Numbered from the stretch's first letter, positions 33,982-44,035 are shown. The stretch: 64,000 nucleotides of DNA from JAFEDN01 sp965651935 (GCA_965651935.1 CBFGTC010000009.1:9834-73833); one strand, 5' to 3'. The notes: generated by a model not told the origin, from the letters alone. Program-made: numbers and translations.

Positions 33982-34149
33982 TTAATCATCTGCCTTTAGG
34001 TTATCTAATAAATTATCTCTATGGTCTAATTTCCCCGCTCTTTTTTTTCTAGCCGCTTTCATGGCTTTAATAGTGGATTTCTTGGGCATCAGCGGCTGAA
34101 ATGGCAATGCTTTTTCGCTCTTTTCACTAAGGCTTAGCTGTTTCAGGGT
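33982..34149 (-). pseudogene. Remnant of a RelB/DinJ-type antitoxin
   Basis: An open stretch of about 55 codons without a proper start. Its end reads ALPFQPLMPKKSTIKAMKAA then RKKRAG and DNLLDNLKADD. This is the toxin-wrapping C-terminus of DinJ/RelB antitoxins (pattern LPF.P..P...TI.AM.AAR followed by LL.DL.A.D). The N-terminal ribbon-helix-helix DNA-binding half is missing, and the upstream side runs into the end of the APC antiporter gene. The 514-base gap (33613-34126) thus holds a decayed toxin-antitoxin pair. Confidence 0.65.
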
Positions 34150-35557
34150 TTAAGGATGCTATTTTACCGTCATCAGTCTGTTTTTTTCTAATGACAAACG
34201 GCAGTATGTTAAAAGCTAAAGTACCTAAAATCAGAATGATTTCGTAAACTAAGATGTTATTGATCGGGATATCTGCCGGAGGAATAAAACCGATAATAAT
34301 TGCGCCTAGGCAAGTGAGTATCCCTGTTCCCGCTGCTAGCCATATGCCCCAACGCCCGCCAGGAATGCGATAAGCTTGCGGCATTTTCGGCGTTTTATAG
34401 CGCAATTTTATCGCCGCAGCAAAAAGACAAATGTAAAATATCAGCGCTAATTGTGCCGTTAACACACTTAAAATCCAGTAAGCCGTGCTCATGGATTTAA
34501 AACATAAAAACAAACAGGATAACGCCACGGTCGTCACTGCTTGCAGTAATAATACGGTAGAGGGCGCGCCTTTAGAATTGCGCTGGCTTAATTTTTTAGG
34601 AAGTAAACCATCTTCAGCCGCAACCACCAAACCCTTGGTGGGGCCAATCACCCAAGCCGTCATTCCCCCAAAACCGCCGATGATAATCATCACGACTAAC
34701 AATGGCATAAGCCAACCTAAATGAAAATTATCTAAGAAAATTTTAAATGCATCATTCAGACCGCTGATAATATTTAAAGTCTTTGTTGGGGTCACCATCA
34801 CAATGGCCAATGAGCCCAATAACATACTGGCGACAATGATTATACTTGAATAAAACAACGCTTTTGGAAAATCCCGTTGAGGGTTTTTTACCGCTTCAGC
34901 GTGAGCGGCAGACATTTCAAATCCCATTAAACTAAATAGGATAATGACTAAAAAAGCAATATTTGGCATTTGAGATAAATTCGGTAACCAGTGCTCCATG
35001 CTCGCCGAAGCTGCAAGCGGTTTTCCAGAGATAACCCAGCCGGCGCCCAATAAAATGATGGCGGCCATGGGCATTAAAGTACCGATAATAGCGCAAAGGG
35101 TGCTAATCCAACTGGATAATTTCATTCCGCGCGCGTTAAGCCAAGTGGCGATAAGAAACATTCCGACAATAACAGGTACAATAAAAATTTTCTGATTCGC
35201 TAAAGCAGGATCAATGAGGTAAGCAATATTAGTCGCAATAAAAGAAAGAATAGTAGGGTACCAAAAAACATTATAAATCCATTGCAGCCAAATCGTAAAA
35301 AATCCCCAGCTTGGCCCAAAGGCTTCTCGCATCCATACATATACCCCGCCGGTTTTAGGGTGATGCGTTGCCAGCTCTGCAGTGACCAGAATAGTCGGTA
35401 TTAAAAATAAGATACTGGCTAACGCATACAAAAGGACTAGGGAAAAACCATTAGCTGCATTAGCCGGTAAATTGCGAACACTATCAATGGCTATCACGTT
35501 GATCATAACAAGGCTGAAAACGCCGAGGGTTTTATTTTTATTGACTGAAAATTCCAT
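34127..35557 (-). CDS. APC-family amino-acid antiporter (GadC-like)
   Basis: 476 residues, twelve expected membrane helices. Helix 1 reads LGVFSLVMINVIAIDSVRNLP, where the substrate loop VRNLPANA is typical of the glutamate/GABA antiporter group. TGGVYVWMREAFGPSWGFFTIWLQW and GFEMSAAHAEAVKNPQRDFPKAL are further family marks. The substrate is probably an acidic or related amino acid, not proved. Many Legionellales carry several such transporters because they feed on host amino acids. Divergent from fadE across 185 bases. Confidence 0.85.
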   Translation of the reverse strand: MEFSVNKNKTLGVFSLVMINVIAIDSVRNLPANAANGFSLVLLYALASILFLIPTILVTAELATHHPKTGGVYVWMREAFGPSWGFFTIWLQWIYNVFWYPTILSFIATNIAYLIDPALANQKIFIVPVIVGMFLIATWLNARGMKLSSWISTLCAIIGTLMPMAAIILLGAGWVISGKPLAASASMEHWLPNLSQMPNIAFLVIILFSLMGFEMSAAHAEAVKNPQRDFPKALFYSSIIIVASMLLGSLAIVMVTPTKTLNIISGLNDAFKIFLDNFHLGWLMPLLVVMIIIGGFGGMTAWVIGPTKGLVVAAEDGLLPKKLSQRNSKGAPSTVLLLQAVTTVALSCLFLCFKSMSTAYWILSVLTAQLALIFYICLFAAAIKLRYKTPKMPQAYRIPGGRWGIWLAAGTGILTCLGAIIIGFIPPADIPINNILVYEIILILGTLAFNILPFVIRKKQTDDGKIASLNPETAKP

Positions 35558-35742
35558 AACTTATTCTCTTTGTGGTGGAAGTGGTAAACTGAAAAAATGG
35601 CGCCTACATCGTGAGAAAACCTCAAGACGCAGGCTAAATATGGTGATGGTGACCAACAAGGTGTATAAATTTTATCAGTGTTTTTATAGAATTTTGCATA
35701 TAAATTGAAAATATCATATCATAAACGACGATTGGAGTCAAT

Positions 35743-38025
35743 ATGTACAATTATTGGGTATGGATACTCATTATTTTAACGCTAGGGATACTGATTTTTC
35801 AGCGCGCATCTTTAATCGTGATAACGATAGGGTTAGGGGTGTTGCTGGGAATACTCAGCATTTTGGTCCCTTTGGGATTTTTACCAGGACTCATCTGGCT
35901 GTTTTTAGCGATAATATTCAATGTTAGGCCATTGCGGCGTTGGCTAATCTCATCAAGCGTTTTCAGGGTATTTTCAAAAAAGATACCGCATTTTTCTCCA
36001 ACGGAATCGGCCGTATTAGCCGCGGGAAGCACTGGATGGGAAACCGAAATTTTCAGCGGTATGCCGGATATGCAATCTTTGCAAGCTCTGCCATGGTTGC
36101 AATTGAACTCTCAAGAACAGGCTTTTTTAGACGGTCCCGTCAATGAATTGTGCCGAATGCTGGATGTTTGGGATATTTATCAGCAACAAAAAATTCCAGA
36201 ATCAGTTTGGGAATTTCTTAAAAATCAAGGTTTTTGGAGTTTAGTTATACCAAAGAAATACGGCGGCAAAGGATTTTCAGCTTATGCCCATGCCCAAGTG
36301 ATTGTGAAAATTGCTAGTGTTAGCACTGCAGTCGCCACCATAGTCAGTGTCCCCAATTCATTAGGCCCCGCTGAATTGCTGTTACATTATGGAACCCAAG
36401 AGCAAAAACAACATTATTTACCTCGTTTAGCCCGCGGCGAAGAAATCCCTTGTTTTGCGCTAACCAGCCCCGTGGCGGGATCCGATGCGGCTGCGATTGT
36501 GGATTCCGGGGTAGTATGCCGGTTGCAAAAAAATGACGAGGAAATTTTAGGGATTCGGCTTAACTGGGATAAACGTTATATCACTCTGGCGCCGGTGGCG
36601 ACTTTGGTGGGGTTGGCTTTTAAACTCTACGACCCGGAACATTTATTAGGAGATCAAGAGGAATTAGGTATTACGTGCGCGCTTATCCCAGCCGATACGC
36701 CGGGAGTGCAGATCGGTAGGAGGCATTATCCTTTGTTATGCGCCTTCCCCAATGGCCCGACCCAAGGCAATGAAGTGATAGTGGCGCTTGAAGCGATTAT
36801 TGGGGGTAAAGCACAAGTTGGAAAAGGTTGGCAAATGTTAATGGAAAGATTAGCGGCTGGAAGGGGTATATCATTGCCATCCATGGTCATGGGCAGCGCC
36901 AAAATTGCCGCGCTCAGTAGCGGAGCTTACGCACGTATACGCCGCCAGTTTAATACTTATATAGGAAATTTTGGCGGGATTCGTGAAGTTTTAGCTAAAA
37001 TCGCCAGTAATACCTATTTGGCGGAAGCCCTACGTTTATTTACTTTGGCTCAGGTCAATCAAGGCATATATTCCGCCACGGCAGCGGCAATCAGTAAATA
37101 CCATACCACCGAATTAGGCCGTGATATTATCCGTGCGGCAATGGACATCCATGGCGGCAAAAGTATTATCATGGGTCCAGGCAATTATTTAGCGCAATTG
37201 CATATGGAATCACCTATTGCTATCACGGTAGAGGGAGCAAACATTTTAACCCGTTGTTTAATCATCTTTGGTCAGGGAGCACTGCGTTGTCATCCTTTTC
37301 TATGGCATGAAATGGAAGCGGTCATTCAACAGGATAAAGTGGCTTTTGATAAAGTTTTGTTTGCGCATGGAGGTTATTTCTGCAGTAATCAACTTCGTGC
37401 GATTATTTTAGGTTTGGGCAAAAATTTTAAAAAATGCTCAACTCAATTCAGTGGCTATTGCGCTTTATTTGCTGCAATCGCCGATTTAATTTTAATCGTT
37501 TATGGCCGAGCCTTAAAGAGGCAAGAAAATTTGTCAGCCCGGTTAGGCGATTTATTCAGTTATTTATACATGGTGGCAGCGGTTTTAAAATTGAGGCAAC
37601 AACATCAAGATGACTTATCGTTATCGGCATTGGCTGATGCTTGCTGTGCTAGACTCTACGCTCGATTTTTGGATACTTATCGTAAACTAACCGATAATCT
37701 GCCTGGCCGTGTAATGAAATACTGGTTAAAATTTTTGGGCTGGACTTGGTGTAAAGGCGATGCCGGAGATAGCGATAATATTTCGGAAAAAATCGCTCAA
37801 TGTTTAATGGAGCCAGGTCCAATGAGAGAGTTATTTGCGGAAGGGGTATTTTTACAAGGTCCGCTGAGTAATTTGGAAAATAATTTACAAAAAATGATTG
37901 CCACAGAACCGTTATTGCGAAAACGTGCCTTAGATACACTGACTGAGGAAGAATTGGCCATCTTGCAAGATGCTGAAGCCTTTCGCGCTGAAATAATTCG
38001 GGTGGATGATTTTGAGGACATTTAA
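35743..38025 (+). CDS. fadE: Acyl-CoA dehydrogenase FadE
   Basis: 760 residues (E. coli 814). First oxidation step of beta-oxidation; FAD enzyme anchored to the inner membrane. Residues about 5-70 are hydrophobic membrane segments. The acyl-CoA dehydrogenase core starts near residue 110: FWSLVIPKKYGGKGFSAYA, FALTSPVAGSDAAAI, RGISLPSMVMGSAK, MDIHGGKSIIMGPGNYLA and VEGANILTRCLIIFGQGA. A C-terminal helical extension of about 250 residues is typical of FadE. TTGGAG precedes the ATG. fadD follows after 21 bases: an activation and oxidation pair for host lipids. Confidence 0.94.
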   Translation: MYNYWVWILIILTLGILIFQRASLIVITIGLGVLLGILSILVPLGFLPGLIWLFLAIIFNVRPLRRWLISSSVFRVFSKKIPHFSPTESAVLAAGSTGWETEIFSGMPDMQSLQALPWLQLNSQEQAFLDGPVNELCRMLDVWDIYQQQKIPESVWEFLKNQGFWSLVIPKKYGGKGFSAYAHAQVIVKIASVSTAVATIVSVPNSLGPAELLLHYGTQEQKQHYLPRLARGEEIPCFALTSPVAGSDAAAIVDSGVVCRLQKNDEEILGIRLNWDKRYITLAPVATLVGLAFKLYDPEHLLGDQEELGITCALIPADTPGVQIGRRHYPLLCAFPNGPTQGNEVIVALEAIIGGKAQVGKGWQMLMERLAAGRGISLPSMVMGSAKIAALSSGAYARIRRQFNTYIGNFGGIREVLAKIASNTYLAEALRLFTLAQVNQGIYSATAAAISKYHTTELGRDIIRAAMDIHGGKSIIMGPGNYLAQLHMESPIAITVEGANILTRCLIIFGQGALRCHPFLWHEMEAVIQQDKVAFDKVLFAHGGYFCSNQLRAIILGLGKNFKKCSTQFSGYCALFAAIADLILIVYGRALKRQENLSARLGDLFSYLYMVAAVLKLRQQHQDDLSLSALADACCARLYARFLDTYRKLTDNLPGRVMKYWLKFLGWTWCKGDAGDSDNISEKIAQCLMEPGPMRELFAEGVFLQGPLSNLENNLQKMIATEPLLRKRALDTLTEEELAILQDAEAFRAEIIRVDDFEDI

Positions 38026-38046
38026 CAGTTAAAGGGAAATAATATC

Positions 38047-39711
38047 ATGGATAAAATTTGGTTTTCCAGTTATCCTCTGGGCGTTCCTGAAGTCATTGAT
38101 CCTGATCAGTACAATTCACTGCCTGAAGCTTTCAAAAATTATTGTCAAATTTACGCTAAAAAATCTGCGTTTAGAAATTTTGGCACGGCAATCACGTATC
38201 AACAATTAGACCAATTCAGCGATCAGCTCGCCGCTTATTTTCAAAATAGTTTAGGATTGATTAAAGGAGACCGGGTGGCATTGATACTGCCTAATATATT
38301 GCAATTCCCTGTCAGTTTATTGGCGACTTTAAAAGCTGGATTAATTGCGGTTAACGTCAACCCATTGTATACCGCAACTGAAATGAAATATCTTTTGCAG
38401 AATTCAGGCGTCAAAGTTGTTGTGGTGCTGGATAATTTTGCCCATGTGTTGGAAATGGTTTTGGCTGATTTGGATATAGAACATGTCATGGTGACAAAAA
38501 TTGGCGATCTGTTAGGTCAAATAAAAGGCCCTGTATTTAATGTCATCAATCAATGGGTAATGAAAAATGTGCTGCATTGGAAGATCAAGCCGGTGCATGA
38601 TTTTAAAAAAGCAATAAAAAAAGGCGCAAAACTGTCATTCCAGCCGCCTGAAATTAAACGCGATGATATTGCCTTTTTGCAGTATACGGGAGGCACAACT
38701 GGAATTCCCAAAGGCGCCATGCTGACCCATCGAAATTTGCTTGCCAATCTTTTGCAATGTATTGCTTGGGTCAAAGATAAATTACTTCCTGGGCAAGAAA
38801 TTTTAATTACGGCATTACCGCTGTATCACATTTTTGCCTTAACGGTGTCATGTTTAACTTTTTTAGGATTAGGTGGTGAATGCGTTTTGATTACTGATCC
38901 TAGAAATATCAAACGTCTGGTACGTATTTGGCGCAGGAGCCGCCCTACTACTTTTATAGGGTTAAATACCTTATTTTTACATTTAATGGAAAATAAAGCA
39001 TTCCGAAAATTGAATTTTAATTCGTTAAAATTCACTGCTGCTGGTGGGATGGCCACTCAAGGTGCTATTGCAGAAAAATGGCAAAACCTAACCGGTTGTG
39101 TTATTACCGAAGGGTATGGATTAACTGAAGCCAGCCCTATCGTTTCCATCAATCCGGTTAACTTAACTTATTTTAATCAAAATGTCGGAGTACCGTTACC
39201 TTCTACTGAAATTAAAGTATGTGATAATACTGGGAAAGAGCTGGGTATAGATGAAATTGGCGAACTATGGGTGCGAGGTCCGCAAGTGATGCTGGGTTAT
39301 TGGCGTAATCCTGAAGAAACGACGTTAGTGTTAGATTCACAAGCTTGGTTAAAAACGGGTGATATGGTCCGAGTTGATGCGCGTGGATATATTTATATCG
39401 TGGACCGTAAGAAGGATTTGATTATCGTCTCCGGTTTTAATGTTTATCCCAATGAAGTAGAAAGTTTGATTGATAATCATCCTGGTGTGGCGGAATCCGC
39501 GGTAGTCCCCGTAAATCAAGACGGCATTGAAACGGTAAAAGCAATCGTGGTCAAAACAGACCCGAATTTGACTGAAGACGCTTTACGCCGATATTGTGAA
39601 CAGTATTTAGCTCATTATAAAATTCCTAAAATAATTGTATTTCAAGATTCATTACCCAAGTCCCAAATTGGAAAAATTTTGCGACGGAATTTGCGTTTCT
39701 TTAGATTCTAG
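38047..39711 (+). CDS. fadD: Long-chain fatty-acid-CoA ligase
   Basis: 554 residues. Activates fatty acids to acyl-CoA with ATP at the membrane. The AMP-binding P-loop is YTGGTTGIPKGAMLTH near residue 215; GYGLTEASPIVS near residue 356 and the hinge GWLKTGD-like LKTGDMVRVDARGYIYIVDRKKDLIIVSGFNVYP near residues 437-475 are conserved. The catalytic lysine lies in PKSQIGKILRR at the end. AAAGGGA precedes the ATG. Co-transcribed with fadE by spacing. Confidence 0.93.
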   Translation: MDKIWFSSYPLGVPEVIDPDQYNSLPEAFKNYCQIYAKKSAFRNFGTAITYQQLDQFSDQLAAYFQNSLGLIKGDRVALILPNILQFPVSLLATLKAGLIAVNVNPLYTATEMKYLLQNSGVKVVVVLDNFAHVLEMVLADLDIEHVMVTKIGDLLGQIKGPVFNVINQWVMKNVLHWKIKPVHDFKKAIKKGAKLSFQPPEIKRDDIAFLQYTGGTTGIPKGAMLTHRNLLANLLQCIAWVKDKLLPGQEILITALPLYHIFALTVSCLTFLGLGGECVLITDPRNIKRLVRIWRRSRPTTFIGLNTLFLHLMENKAFRKLNFNSLKFTAAGGMATQGAIAEKWQNLTGCVITEGYGLTEASPIVSINPVNLTYFNQNVGVPLPSTEIKVCDNTGKELGIDEIGELWVRGPQVMLGYWRNPEETTLVLDSQAWLKTGDMVRVDARGYIYIVDRKKDLIIVSGFNVYPNEVESLIDNHPGVAESAVVPVNQDGIETVKAIVVKTDPNLTEDALRRYCEQYLAHYKIPKIIVFQDSLPKSQIGKILRRNLRFFRF

Positions 39712-39761
39712 TGAAGTAGGGGATACGTTTTTTATCGTATATCGTGGTCTTTCCGGTTTTG

Positions 39762-39782
39762 TAGGAGTAAAATAAACTCCTA
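39762..39782. repeat. Small perfect hairpin downstream of fadD
   Basis: TAGGAGT and ACTCCTA around a 7-base AT loop. It has no T-run, so it is a weak terminator candidate at best. Remaining spacer to accA is promoter space. Confidence 0.35.
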
Positions 39783-39826
39783 AGTTACTGCCGTAAATAT
39801 CTGCTGTCCCGGATATCGAGAGTGAA

Positions 39827-39855
39827 TTGACAGAGTTTAAAAAAAAGGGCATTAT
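39827..39855 (+). promoter_or_regulatory. Promoter of accA, placed for a leaderless start
   Basis: A consensus TTGACA at 39827-39832 and CATTAT at 39850-39855 are separated by 17 bases. Transcription would begin about seven bases after the -10, at or next to the accA ATG (39862). The nearest AGGG is 12 bases from the ATG and upstream of the predicted start, so it would not be in the mRNA. Confidence 0.5.
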
Positions 39856-39861
39856 TTACGT

Positions 39862-40809
39862 ATGAATAATGATTATCTTGACTTTGAACGTCCCATTGCG
39901 GATTTAGATCAAAAAATTGAGGCATTGCGGCGTACTGCGCAAGAGCAGAATCTTAATTTAAGCGAGGAAATTGCCCGCTTAGGCAATAAAAGCAAGGCGT
40001 TAACGGAGGAAATTTTTTCCTCATTGACTGCTCAGCAAATTGTCCAAATCGCACGTCATCCTTTACGTCCTTACACTTTGGATTATATCCAAAATATTTT
40101 CACTGATTTTGATGAACTCCATGGTGACCGCCATTTCAGCAATGCGCCGGAAATTGTTGGCGGCATTGGCCGCTTAGAAGGTGAACCGGTGATGATTATT
40201 GGTCATCAAAAAGGCCGCACCACAAAAGAAAAAGTATTACGTAACTTTGGCATGCCTTCGCCAGAAAGTTTTCGTAAAGCCAAGCGGCTGATGGAATTGG
40301 CAGAACGTTTTCATATCCCGGTGTTGACATTTTTAGACACTACCGGCGCTTATCCCGGTATCGGCGCGGAAGAACGTAATCAAAGTGAAGCCATAGCCCG
40401 TAATTTAGCGGTAATGTCCGTGTTAAAAACCCCGATTATTTGCACGGTGATAGGAGAAGGTTGTTCGGGAGGAGCTTTGGCTATCGGCGTGGGTGATGTC
40501 ACCCTAATGTTGCAATACAGCTATTATTCGGTGATTTCACCGGAAGGCTGCGCATCTATTTTATGGAAAAGCGCAACCAAAGCGGGAGAAGCCGCAGAAG
40601 CTTTAAACTTAACTGCGGAGAGATTAGCCTCTTTAGATTTAATTGATGAAGTGATTGAAGAGCCCATGGGCGGCGCTCATCGCGATCCTAAAGCCATAGC
40701 CACACGTGTCAAAGCCCGATTGATCCACCATCTAGAGCTACTGAAAAAGAAAAACACCCATGAATTACTCGAAGAGCGCTATCAAAAACTGCTTAGCTTC
40801 GGTGTTTGA
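39862..40809 (+). CDS. accA: Acetyl-CoA carboxylase carboxyltransferase subunit alpha
   Basis: 315 residues, the normal length. With AccD it moves the carboxyl group from biotin to acetyl-CoA, the first step of fatty-acid synthesis. Helical N-terminus (LDFERPIADLDQKIEAL), then the crotonase-type core: DFDELHGDRHFSNAPEIVGG, GHQKGRTTKEK, LDTTGAYPGIGAEERNQSEAIARNL, IGEGCSGGALAIGVGD and MLQYSYYSVISPEGCASILWK. tilS overlaps its last 50 bases, so the two are coupled. Its promoter sits right at the start codon. Confidence 0.97.
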   Translation: MNNDYLDFERPIADLDQKIEALRRTAQEQNLNLSEEIARLGNKSKALTEEIFSSLTAQQIVQIARHPLRPYTLDYIQNIFTDFDELHGDRHFSNAPEIVGGIGRLEGEPVMIIGHQKGRTTKEKVLRNFGMPSPESFRKAKRLMELAERFHIPVLTFLDTTGAYPGIGAEERNQSEAIARNLAVMSVLKTPIICTVIGEGCSGGALAIGVGDVTLMLQYSYYSVISPEGCASILWKSATKAGEAAEALNLTAERLASLDLIDEVIEEPMGGAHRDPKAIATRVKARLIHHLELLKKKNTHELLEERYQKLLSFGV

Positions 40810-42127
40810 ATGTTTATCTCAGCAGCTTGCCGGACTCCCGGCGCAGCAACATTATCTCATTGCCTATAGCGGCGGATTAGATTCTCATTCGCTACTAAAA
40901 CTCATGTCGCTTTGGCGAACCCAGAATTCCAGCATTTCGCTTACCGCGGTCCACGTCCACCACGGTCTTAACCCGCAGGCAGACTATTGGGTAGAGCATT
41001 GTCGCGGTATTGCTTCGGAGCTGCAAATTACTTTCTATTGTGAATATTTAGATAGCTCGCCCCCTCGTGGCAGTAGTGTCGAAGCCTGGGCGCGGGAATC
41101 ACGTTATGCGGCTTTAGCTAAATACATGCAAAAAAACAGTGTACTTCTCACGGCGCATACCCAAGATGATCAAGCGGAAACTGTCCTATTGCAATTATTG
41201 CGTGGGTCTGGGCCTAAAGGACTCGCGGCAATGCCACAACAACAACCATTTGCATCGGGACTGTGGATTCGACCGTTTTTAAACCTTTCTCGTTCTTGTT
41301 TGCAAACATTCGCACAGCAACAGGCTCTTAGCTGGATTGAAGACGAGAGTAATGCGGAATTACGCTTTGACCGTAACTTTATCCGCCATCGAATTACCCC
41401 CATTTTACGTGAGCGCTGGCCTGAATTTAGTAAAAATGTCGCTCGCTCAGCGCAACATAATGCCGAAGCAGCAATCAATTTAAATGAACTTGCTTTAGCG
41501 GATTTGCAAGGGAAAAATGTTTTCGAGCCTTTGTCTATAAGCTTATTAAAAAATTTACCGGCTGGCAGACAGCGTAATTTGTTGCGTTTTTGGCTTGGCG
41601 CGCAGGGTTGTCAATTGCCGAATACCCGGCAAATGCAGCGGATTCTGCAGGACCTCATCCATAGCCGCGATGACAGCCGGCCGCAGATCAATTGGGGGGA
41701 ATGGTCCTTAAGGCGCTTTCGCCAACATTTATTCATTTGCCGCTACTGCGTTCCAATTCAAAAATTAGCGCCCATCCCGTGGGATTTATCTTCGCCATTG
41801 CAATTACCTTATAAATTAGGGCAATTAGAAGTCACCCAAACTCATCATGGGGGATTAGCGCTGAACTTAAATCGACAGGCTTTAACAATTCAATTTCGAC
41901 AGGGAGGAGAACGTTGTCGTTTAGCAGGGAGGGCGCAGTCCTCGTTATTAAAAAAATTATTTCAAGAATGGAAAATTCCGCCTTGGGAGCGGGCCTCCAT
42001 CCCATTATTATTTCACGGCGATGAATTAGCAGCTGTTATCGGTTATGGTGTTTGCGCTTCTTTTGCCGCAACAGAAGGTGAATTAGGATGGATGATTGGT
42101 TTTAAAGCTGCAAAATTAATGGCTTGA
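40760..42127 (+). CDS. tilS: tRNA(Ile)-lysidine synthase
   Basis: 455 residues. Converts C34 of tRNA(Ile2) to lysidine so that it reads AUA. The PP-loop ATPase motif AYSGGLDSHSL lies near residue 34; VHVHHGLNPQAD and HTQDDQAETVLLQLLRG follow. DESNAELRFDRNFIRH is the substrate segment. The C-terminal TilS domain reads FRQGGERCRLAGRAQ, then LLKKLFQEWKIPPWERASIPLL. The ATG at 40760 lies inside accA; a GTG at 40802 would put the PP-loop at the usual distance and is an alternative start. accA-tilS is a known gene pair. Confidence 0.93.
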   Translation: MNYSKSAIKNCLASVFECLSQQLAGLPAQQHYLIAYSGGLDSHSLLKLMSLWRTQNSSISLTAVHVHHGLNPQADYWVEHCRGIASELQITFYCEYLDSSPPRGSSVEAWARESRYAALAKYMQKNSVLLTAHTQDDQAETVLLQLLRGSGPKGLAAMPQQQPFASGLWIRPFLNLSRSCLQTFAQQQALSWIEDESNAELRFDRNFIRHRITPILRERWPEFSKNVARSAQHNAEAAINLNELALADLQGKNVFEPLSISLLKNLPAGRQRNLLRFWLGAQGCQLPNTRQMQRILQDLIHSRDDSRPQINWGEWSLRRFRQHLFICRYCVPIQKLAPIPWDLSSPLQLPYKLGQLEVTQTHHGGLALNLNRQALTIQFRQGGERCRLAGRAQSSLLKKLFQEWKIPPWERASIPLLFHGDELAAVIGYGVCASFAATEGELGWMIGFKAAKLMA

Positions 42128-42199
42128 GAGACTATCTTGTGTTTGAGTCGACATTCAAATTTTTATTGCACGTATCCATGGCAGAAAATTTTGAATTTA

Positions 42200-44035
42200 T
42201 CAAAGTTCTTCAGAGACCTTGAACCATAACGCTTCGGTTTCGGAAATTTTTTTATCTATTTGCGTTTGTTTTTGTAAGAGTTCAGTTAATCGATTTTTTT
42301 GATCGGCTTGATAAATATTATTATCACTTAAGGCTTGCTCTATTTGAAGTTTTTCGTTTTGCAATTTTTGTAATTGTTTTTCTAACTTGATTATCTGCTC
42401 TTGAAATTTTCTTTTATCTGCGCTGGATTTCGGTTTTTTCTCTAAATTCGCGGATTGTGATTCGCGCATGGATAATAAGCATTTTTGATAGTCATTTAGA
42501 TCGCCGCTAAAAGATTTCAGTGTATTGTCGGATATTAAGAAAAGTTCATCGGTGGCGGTTTGTAACAGATAGCGGTCGTGAGATACTAAAACTAAAGCCC
42601 CTGCAAAACTTTGTAATGCTAAATTTAAAGCATTGCGCATTTCTAAATCCAGGTGATTAGTCGGTTCATCAAGTAATAATAAATTCGGCGCTTCCCAAAC
42701 TAATAATGCTAAGGCTAATCGAGCTTTTTCGCCTCCTGAAAAATGAGAAATCACGCTAAGCGCCATATCTCCTGAAAATCCAAATCCTCCTAAAAATTGT
42801 CGCAAACGAGTGGGGGGCGCATTTGAGGCTAATTGTTGTAAATGCCAAAGCGGAGTTTGTGAGAAATTGAGTTGTTCAATTTGGTGTTGAGCGTAATAGC
42901 CGAGTTTAACTTTAGCAGCAATGTATACGGTACCGCTGAGCGGAGTGAGTTTGCCTGACAAGGTTTTCATTAACGTGGATTTTCCCGCGCCATTGGCGCC
43001 AAGCAATCCCATGCGCATACCGGGATAAATTTGCAGGTTCGCTTTTTGCAGCACCGGTTTATCGACGGAATAACCGGCAAAAACATCAGTTAAAGTTAAT
43101 AATGGATTTGGCGGAGGTTCGATTTCAGGAAACTCAAAGTCAAACGGTGAGTCTACTTGAGCGGCGGCAATTAAATCCAGTTTTTGGATAGCTTTAAGGC
43201 GGCTTTGCGCTTGTTTGGCTTTGCTAGCTTTCGCTTTAAAGCGATTAACAAAACTCATCATGTGTTCAATTTGGCGCTGCTGTTTTTCGTGCATTTTTTG
43301 TTGTAAAGCCAATTGTTCAGCATGAATTTTTTCAAAAGCGGAATAGTTGCCTTGATAGATTTTCAATTGTTGATTTTCAATATGAATCACTTTATCAACA
43401 CAATTATCTAAGAAAACGCGGTCATGAGAAATAATCAGTAAGGCGCCCTGAAATTTTTGCAGCCATTTTTCCAGCCAGACAATGGCGTCCAGGTCTAAAT
43501 GGTTGGTGGGTTCATCCAGCAATAACATGTCTGCGGGGCACATGAGTGTTTGGGCTAAACTTAATCGGGTGCGCCAGCCGCCGGAAAAGTCCTTAACCGT
43601 CTTTTGTTGTGCTGCGGTGTTGAAGCCCAGTCCGTCCAAAAGCTGGGCGGCACGGGCAGTGGCGCTATAAGCATCAATGGCAGCTAATTTTTCATGTAAC
43701 AGCGCGATTTGTTGTTCGTCCTGCTTAAGCTCGGCTTGATGCAATGCAGATTCGATGTGGCGCAATACTTTATCGCCGTCTAAGACAAAATCCAAGGCGC
43801 TTTGAGATAAAGGAGGCACATCTTGTGCCGAATAAGCTAAACGTAAATTTTTAGGGATATGGATCTGACCCCCATCAGGTTGATGTTCACCCAATAAAAG
43901 TTTAAAGAAGCTCGATTTTCCTGAGCCATTAGGACCGACTAATGCAATTTTTTGTTGGTCGAAAAGGGTGATATTAACATTTTCGAACAATAACTTGGAT
44001 CCTAAATGTAAACTGACATCATTGAGATTGATCAT
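42200..44035 (-). CDS. yheS: ABC-F ATPase YheS
   Basis: 611 residues (E. coli 637). Ribosome-associated ABC-F protein with two ATPase modules: Walker A GPNGSGKSSF near residue 35 and GANGAGKST near residue 345; signatures FSGGWRTRL and FSGGEKARL; Walker B LLLDEPTNHLDLD and LLLDEPTNHLDLE. The interdomain linker near 230-290 is basic and helical, which in ABC-F proteins reaches the P-site tRNA. The C-terminus is a short coiled coil. AAAGGGTG sits just before the ATG. Monocistronic by layout. Confidence 0.92.
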   Translation of the reverse strand: MINLNDVSLHLGSKLLFENVNITLFDQQKIALVGPNGSGKSSFFKLLLGEHQPDGGQIHIPKNLRLAYSAQDVPPLSQSALDFVLDGDKVLRHIESALHQAELKQDEQQIALLHEKLAAIDAYSATARAAQLLDGLGFNTAAQQKTVKDFSGGWRTRLSLAQTLMCPADMLLLDEPTNHLDLDAIVWLEKWLQKFQGALLIISHDRVFLDNCVDKVIHIENQQLKIYQGNYSAFEKIHAEQLALQQKMHEKQQRQIEHMMSFVNRFKAKASKAKQAQSRLKAIQKLDLIAAAQVDSPFDFEFPEIEPPPNPLLTLTDVFAGYSVDKPVLQKANLQIYPGMRMGLLGANGAGKSTLMKTLSGKLTPLSGTVYIAAKVKLGYYAQHQIEQLNFSQTPLWHLQQLASNAPPTRLRQFLGGFGFSGDMALSVISHFSGGEKARLALALLVWEAPNLLLLDEPTNHLDLEMRNALNLALQSFAGALVLVSHDRYLLQTATDELFLISDNTLKSFSGDLNDYQKCLLSMRESQSANLEKKPKSSADKRKFQEQIIKLEKQLQKLQNEKLQIEQALSDNNIYQADQKNRLTELLQKQTQIDKKISETEALWFKVSEEL

